A stretch of DNA of 25,394 bases from a virus, in the IMG/VR virus record IMGVR_UViG_3300032073_000223, positions 1 through 25,394 of that record; one strand, given 5' to 3'. Below, piece after piece: positions 23,008 to 25,394 of the stretch. The notes beneath the pieces were generated by a model. That model had not been told where the DNA came from. It did no database searches and saw only the letters and a program-made list of their open reading frames with translations. The translations under genes were made by a program, and so were the position numbers. Position 1 is the first letter of the stretch. Every line of letters starts with the position of its first letter.

Positions 23008-23239
23008 TAAAACACTACAAAAATTTTCTGAGCAATATGATGTCCCGCTGTCTATACTTAAAAAAGTAATGAAGCGAGGCCAAGGTGCTTACTTCTCCAG
23101 TGGCTCTCGACCCGGCCAGACTCCTACATCTTGGGGTTTGGCTAGGGCGAGGTCTTTTGCATCAGGCAAAGGTGGTGCTAGAAAGGCTGACAGCGACTTA
23201 TGGGAAAAGGTTTTAGAATCACGCAGACGAGGTAAATGA
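22991..23239 (+). CDS. DUF5824-like basic phage protein (82 aa)
   Basis: I chose the GTG at 22991, because GGAGGG at 22979-22984 lies six bases upstream; a TTG at 22970 has none. The product has 82 residues: a helical start (DKTLQKFSEQYDVPLSILKKVMKRG) and then GAYFSSGSRPGQTPTSWGLARARSFASGKGG with ADSDLW. The 'GxYxxSGSRPxQTPxxWxxAR' pattern matches the DUF5824 family as I remember it, whose function is unknown. The C terminus is basic (ESRRRGK). Related proteins in other phages often sit among small late genes, as here. Confidence 0.72.
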   Translation: MAKGSDKTLQKFSEQYDVPLSILKKVMKRGQGAYFSSGSRPGQTPTSWGLARARSFASGKGGARKADSDLWEKVLESRRRGK

Positions 23240-23240
23240 T

Positions 23241-23330
23241 ATGCCACAAGGTAAAGGCACATACGGATCAAAAATGGGCAGACCGCCTAAAAAAGCAAAG
23301 AAAAAAGCACCCAAGAAGGGTAAGAAATGA
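23241..23330 (+). CDS. Tiny Lys-rich conserved phage peptide (29 aa)
   Basis: The frame has GAGG at 23229-23232 and overlaps the next ATG by ATGA. It encodes MPQGKGTYGSKMGRPPKKAK followed by a lysine-rich tail. The pattern 'PxGxGTYGSxxGRPPKK' recurs as a short phage-encoded peptide, so this is likely a genuine gene. GRPPKK resembles an AT-hook core (GRP flanked by basic residues), which suggests minor-groove DNA binding. Virion-packaged or condensation roles are possible but not shown. Confidence 0.65.
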   Translation: MPQGKGTYGSKMGRPPKKAKKKAPKKGKK

Positions 23331-23800
23331 ATTTTGATGCTATAAAGAGCGTTATTGGTGCTGTTGCACCCACATTAGGCACGGCTTTAGGTGGTCCTTT
23401 AGGGGGAACTGCTGCAAAGGCGATTAGTGCTGTATTGGGGTGCGATAGTGACCCTAAATCGCTAGAAAAAGCTATTCAGCAAGCAACACCAGAGCAACTA
23501 ACTGAGATAAAAAAGGCGGAGCTTGATTTTGAAACTCGTTTGGCAGAGCTTGATGTGGATATATTTGCACTTGAGACAGCAGATATACAGGATGCTAGAA
23601 AGTCTTTTGCAGGCGATTGGACTCCTCGCGTTTTTGGTCTTTTTAGTCTTGTGGGGTTTCTGGGGTACATTTTTCTCGTTACTGTACAACCACCAGACGC
23701 TAACTCTGACACTATTGTGTCTCTTGTTTTGGGTTATCTGGGTGGATTAGTTAGCGGTATCAGCAGTTTCTATTTCGGTGCTAGTCACAAAACCGATTAA
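23327..23800 (+). CDS. Holin candidate (GTA-type, membrane protein)
   Basis: The gene overlaps the previous stop by ATGA, with AAGGG upstream. The 157-residue protein has an N-terminal amphipathic glycine/alanine region (about 5-38; IGAVAPTLGTALGGPLGG), then a charged helix (DPKSLEKAIQQATPEQLTEI, EIKKAELDFETRLAELDVDIFALETADIQDAR). Two membrane segments follow, at about 102-120 (RVFGLFSLVGFLGYIFLVTV) and 130-150 (TIVSLVLGYLGGLVSGISSFYF). The helix ending in 'D..DAR.S...DWTPR' followed by paired membrane helices is the layout of the GTA_holin_3TM family. It lies directly before the lysozyme, so a holin that releases it is the natural reading. Confidence 0.75.
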   Translation: MNFDAIKSVIGAVAPTLGTALGGPLGGTAAKAISAVLGCDSDPKSLEKAIQQATPEQLTEIKKAELDFETRLAELDVDIFALETADIQDARKSFAGDWTPRVFGLFSLVGFLGYIFLVTVQPPDANSDTIVSLVLGYLGGLVSGISSFYFGASHKTD

Positions 23801-23805
23801 ACACA

Positions 23806-23827
23806 ATTTTTGGGAGCTTTTTCCTTG
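23806..23827 (+). repeat. 22-base leader repeat, copy 2 (RBS plus TTG start of lysozyme)
   Basis: This copy differs from 1461-1482 at a single base (CC in place of GC before the TTG). It covers the ribosome-binding site and TTG start of the lysozyme gene. The copies are 22 kb apart and are followed by unrelated coding sequence. Confidence 0.8.
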
Positions 23828-24241
23828 ATAGATTTAGAAAGACTCAAGGCGCAGCTTGTGCGCCACGAAGGAATGGTATTGACCACCTACGAGTGTACAG
23901 CCGGGAAAACCACGCTGGGCGTTGGAAGAAATGTCCAAGAGGTCGGGATAACCGAAGCTGAAGCGATGCATCTTCTTTCCAATGATATAGCCAGAGTCGC
24001 TGGTGAGTGCTACGGGGCATTCTCTTGGTTTAAAGACCTCGATGAGCTCCGAAAAGAAGCAGTGATTAATATGGTGTTTAATCTGGGCCTGACTCGATTC
24101 AAGCAGTTCAAGAAAACTATATCTTACATTGAAGCCGGAGAGTTTCAGCTCGCGGGTGCTGAAGCCCTCGACTCTAAATGGGCTAAGGACGTTGGTAATC
24201 GCGCTGTAGAGGTTGCTAATCAACTGGCTGGAAATCCATAA
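23825..24241 (+). CDS. Endolysin, T4-type lysozyme (GH24)
   Basis: It cleaves the peptidoglycan sugar chain to release virions. I start at the TTG at 23825, eight bases after GGGAG; an in-frame TTG at 23810 overlaps the site. The 138 residues have the GH24 catalytic layout with Cys in place of Asp: E15 (RHEG), C24 (YECT) and T30 (KTTLGVG), the E-8x-C-5x-T variant known in some phage lysozymes. Then comes LRKEAVINMVFNLGLTRFKQFKKTISYI, the conserved C-terminal lobe, and the last helix, VGNRAVEVANQL. No signal or anchor is visible, so it needs the holin. The gene ends 26 bases into the converging minus-strand gene. Confidence 0.92.
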   Translation: MIDLERLKAQLVRHEGMVLTTYECTAGKTTLGVGRNVQEVGITEAEAMHLLSNDIARVAGECYGAFSWFKDLDELRKEAVINMVFNLGLTRFKQFKKTISYIEAGEFQLAGAEALDSKWAKDVGNRAVEVANQLAGNP

Positions 24242-24653
24242 AGGTAAATTGTTCTATGCTGTAGTGAGCCATAGGTTGGATGTCATCGGGTCTTCCTCGA
24301 TCAGTCCGACCTTCTACAGTGACCTTCACCGGCTCCTGCTGCAAGTCAAGCCATCCAATACTGTCATCCCACTCAACCAAAAAGATTGACTGATAGCCTA
24401 GTGCGTAGAGCTCATTAGCTTTTATGATCTTATTGAACGGGATTATCGATGTTGGGTACTTATTGACTGGGTTGAATCGCTTCTTTACTTCTACGAATCC
24501 TACTATCTTGCCTTTACGCAGCATTGCGAAGTCCAACACATAATGCATCGGTATCTTCTTTGCTTCACAGTTCCAAGCCCGGCAGATATAAGAAATTATT
24601 CTATCTTCATTAGGGTCTGGCTTATAGTGCCTAGCGTACTTTGTATCGCTCAT
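24216..24653 (-). CDS. PD-(D/E)XK nuclease-like protein
   Basis: The 145-residue protein is read leftward. Residues 38-58 (YVLDFAMLRKGKIVGFVEVKK) contain D41, E55 and K57 in the order D-x13-E-x-K, the core of a PD-(D/E)XK nuclease. A basic helix follows (IIPFNKIIKANELYALGYQ), then the hydrophobic strand SIFLVEWDD, as in restriction-like folds. Small phage nucleases of this type commonly act in replication or recombination. It is the first of a leftward set that includes a NinB-like protein. Its 3' end overlaps the lysozyme gene by 26 bases, so the two operons meet head-on without an intergenic terminator. Confidence 0.72.
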   Translation of the reverse strand: MSDTKYARHYKPDPNEDRIISYICRAWNCEAKKIPMHYVLDFAMLRKGKIVGFVEVKKRFNPVNKYPTSIIPFNKIIKANELYALGYQSIFLVEWDDSIGWLDLQQEPVKVTVEGRTDRGRPDDIQPMAHYSIEQFTFMDFQPVD

Positions 24654-24786
24654 AAAACTCCCTATCTGTTGTTATATCCATATAGTCCAGCTCTTCATCC
24701 GATAGATCAAGAAGGTCTAATATAGTCTCTATAAATCGCTCGGCTTCAGTCCGGCTTACTTTGGGTTCACGCACGGTATTCAGCAT
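24631..24786 (-). CDS. Small acidic hypothetical protein (51 aa)
   Basis: Read leftward from the ATG at 24786, the frame codes for MLNTVREPKVSRTEAERFIE and a continuing acidic helix (TILDLLDLSDEELDYMDITT), then DREFYERYKVR. It overlaps the nuclease start by 23 bases and the next upstream gene by 20, which is normal for this gene set. No clear ribosome-binding site is seen, so coupled translation is likely. A mostly helical small protein of unknown role. Confidence 0.5.
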   Translation of the reverse strand: MLNTVREPKVSRTEAERFIETILDLLDLSDEELDYMDITTDREFYERYKVR

Positions 24787-24943
24787 AGTCAGTGTAAATG
24801 TACTTATCTATTTCAATTAACGCTTTCTCTAAAAGCTTTTTCTTTTCTGTCTCACTATCGCAGGTATACGCCATATAAAGCAAAAACCTTACATCGCTTA
24901 TGTCTTTATAACTTTCGCACCTTACTCTATTGGTTGGTTTCAT
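24767..24943 (-). CDS. Small hypothetical protein (58 aa)
   Basis: Read leftward from 24943, with GAGAGG seven bases upstream on the coding strand. The 58 residues begin MKPTNRVRCESYKDISDVRF and continue through LLYMAYTCDSETEKKKLLEK to a C terminus of KYIYTDYAEYRA. They appear helical and Tyr/Lys/Glu-rich. Two cysteines (9 and 29) do not form a known motif. It overlaps both neighbours by about 20 bases, so it belongs to the same leftward operon. Function unknown. Confidence 0.55.
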   Translation of the reverse strand: MKPTNRVRCESYKDISDVRFLLYMAYTCDSETEKKKLLEKALIEIDKYIYTDYAEYRA

Positions 24944-25391
24944 CTTTTAGCCTCTCATACTCGCCCATAGCCTCTAATATCAAGCCTTTTTGTGCCGCGA
25001 AGGCTTGAAACCATTCCATAAACATAAACATTTCGCCCCGGTCATACTTACTGGTAGACTTTAAGACGAACGCAGATACCCCTGTATCAATATTTGTAAC
25101 TCTTTGACATAGCCAATCCCACTTCATATCCTGATAGCAGCCCTGCTTAGCCAGCAGCTTGATTGCCTCTATATCTTCATCAATAACTTGCTTTGTCTTT
25201 TTATTTAGACGCATTCCAGCGTATTCTCTAAACCAAATATGCAATAAGGCACTCTGGGGAAGACTCCTTTCAGACACTGATTTTACAATGACTTTAAGAA
25301 GCTTCCCCTCTTGTATAGCACCATCAAGATAGGTGACGAATGTATCAACACTATCCTGATTGCTAGGGTTTATGATGAATTCGGTCGCCAT
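24927..25391 (-). CDS. NinB-like recombination protein (154 aa)
   Basis: Read leftward and complete, from an ATG near the window edge. An early VIVKSVSERSLPQSALLHIWF segment is followed by a charged middle and then TSKYDRGEMFMFMEWFQAFAAQKGLIL. The latter matches 'sTsrm...EMxxfxexxxxxaxxxGi', the C-terminal pattern of NinB-type (orf family) recombination proteins of lambdoid phages, and 'xxxRSLxQnxLlhxwf' is their N-terminal part. Those proteins bind single-stranded DNA and act with SSB in phage recombination. The family is recognised from memory and the match is partial. Confidence 0.6.
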   Translation of the reverse strand: MATEFIINPSNQDSVDTFVTYLDGAIQEGKLLKVIVKSVSERSLPQSALLHIWFREYAGMRLNKKTKQVIDEDIEAIKLLAKQGCYQDMKWDWLCQRVTNIDTGVSAFVLKSTSKYDRGEMFMFMEWFQAFAAQKGLILEAMGEYERLKDETNQ

Positions 25392-25394
25392 TAT

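Overview
The window is most of the structural half of a tailed double-stranded DNA phage genome, or of a prophage with the same layout. The gene order is that of a siphovirus with a long non-contractile tail: terminase, portal, scaffold, capsid, neck, tail terminator, tail tube, G/GT-type chaperones, a 767-residue tape measure, hub and fibres. Genes are dense, overlap by ATGA, TAATG or GTGA junctions, and lie almost entirely on the plus strand. A coat protein resembling the P22 family, Shine-Dalgarno sites throughout, and small proteins of types I recall from marine and gammaproteobacterial phages suggest a Gram-negative, probably gammaproteobacterial, aquatic host. The host assignment is inference.

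Layout. 1-811: three small AT-rich unknown genes ending in a strong intrinsic terminator. 812-1080: a non-coding gap just before the terminase, a plausible place for the packaging site. 1081-4145: small and large terminase subunits and a DUF4055-type portal. 4192-6027: scaffold and major capsid protein. 6104-7822: four neck and tail-completion genes. 7825-9519: tail tube protein and the two-frame tail assembly chaperone, with a probable -1 ribosomal frameshift. 9495-15906: tape measure, a discoidin-like distal tail protein and a large hub protein carrying a lectin-like region and a four-cysteine cluster. 15908-18700: tail-tip and fibre proteins, including two C1q-like jelly-roll candidates and an Mtd-N-like fibre, then two unknowns.

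18715-21178 holds membrane and secreted proteins chained by out-of-frame overlaps, mostly of unknown function. 21171-23330 mixes tiny, very basic phage proteins with a metallophosphoesterase that carries an N-terminal HTH. 23327-24241 is the lysis pair: a GTA-type holin candidate and a GH24 lysozyme with the E-8x-C-5x-T catalytic variant. From 24216 onward the genes run leftward: a PD-(D/E)XK nuclease-like protein, two tiny genes and a NinB-like recombination protein. That looks like the end of an early or replication operon converging on the late operon.

Most genes make virions and lyse the host. Internal hairpin terminators sit after the portal, capsid and tail-tube genes and may tune stoichiometry. 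The least explained parts are the 18.7-21.2 kb membrane/secreted block and a 22-base near-identical element covering the ribosome-binding site and TTG start of both the large terminase and the lysozyme.
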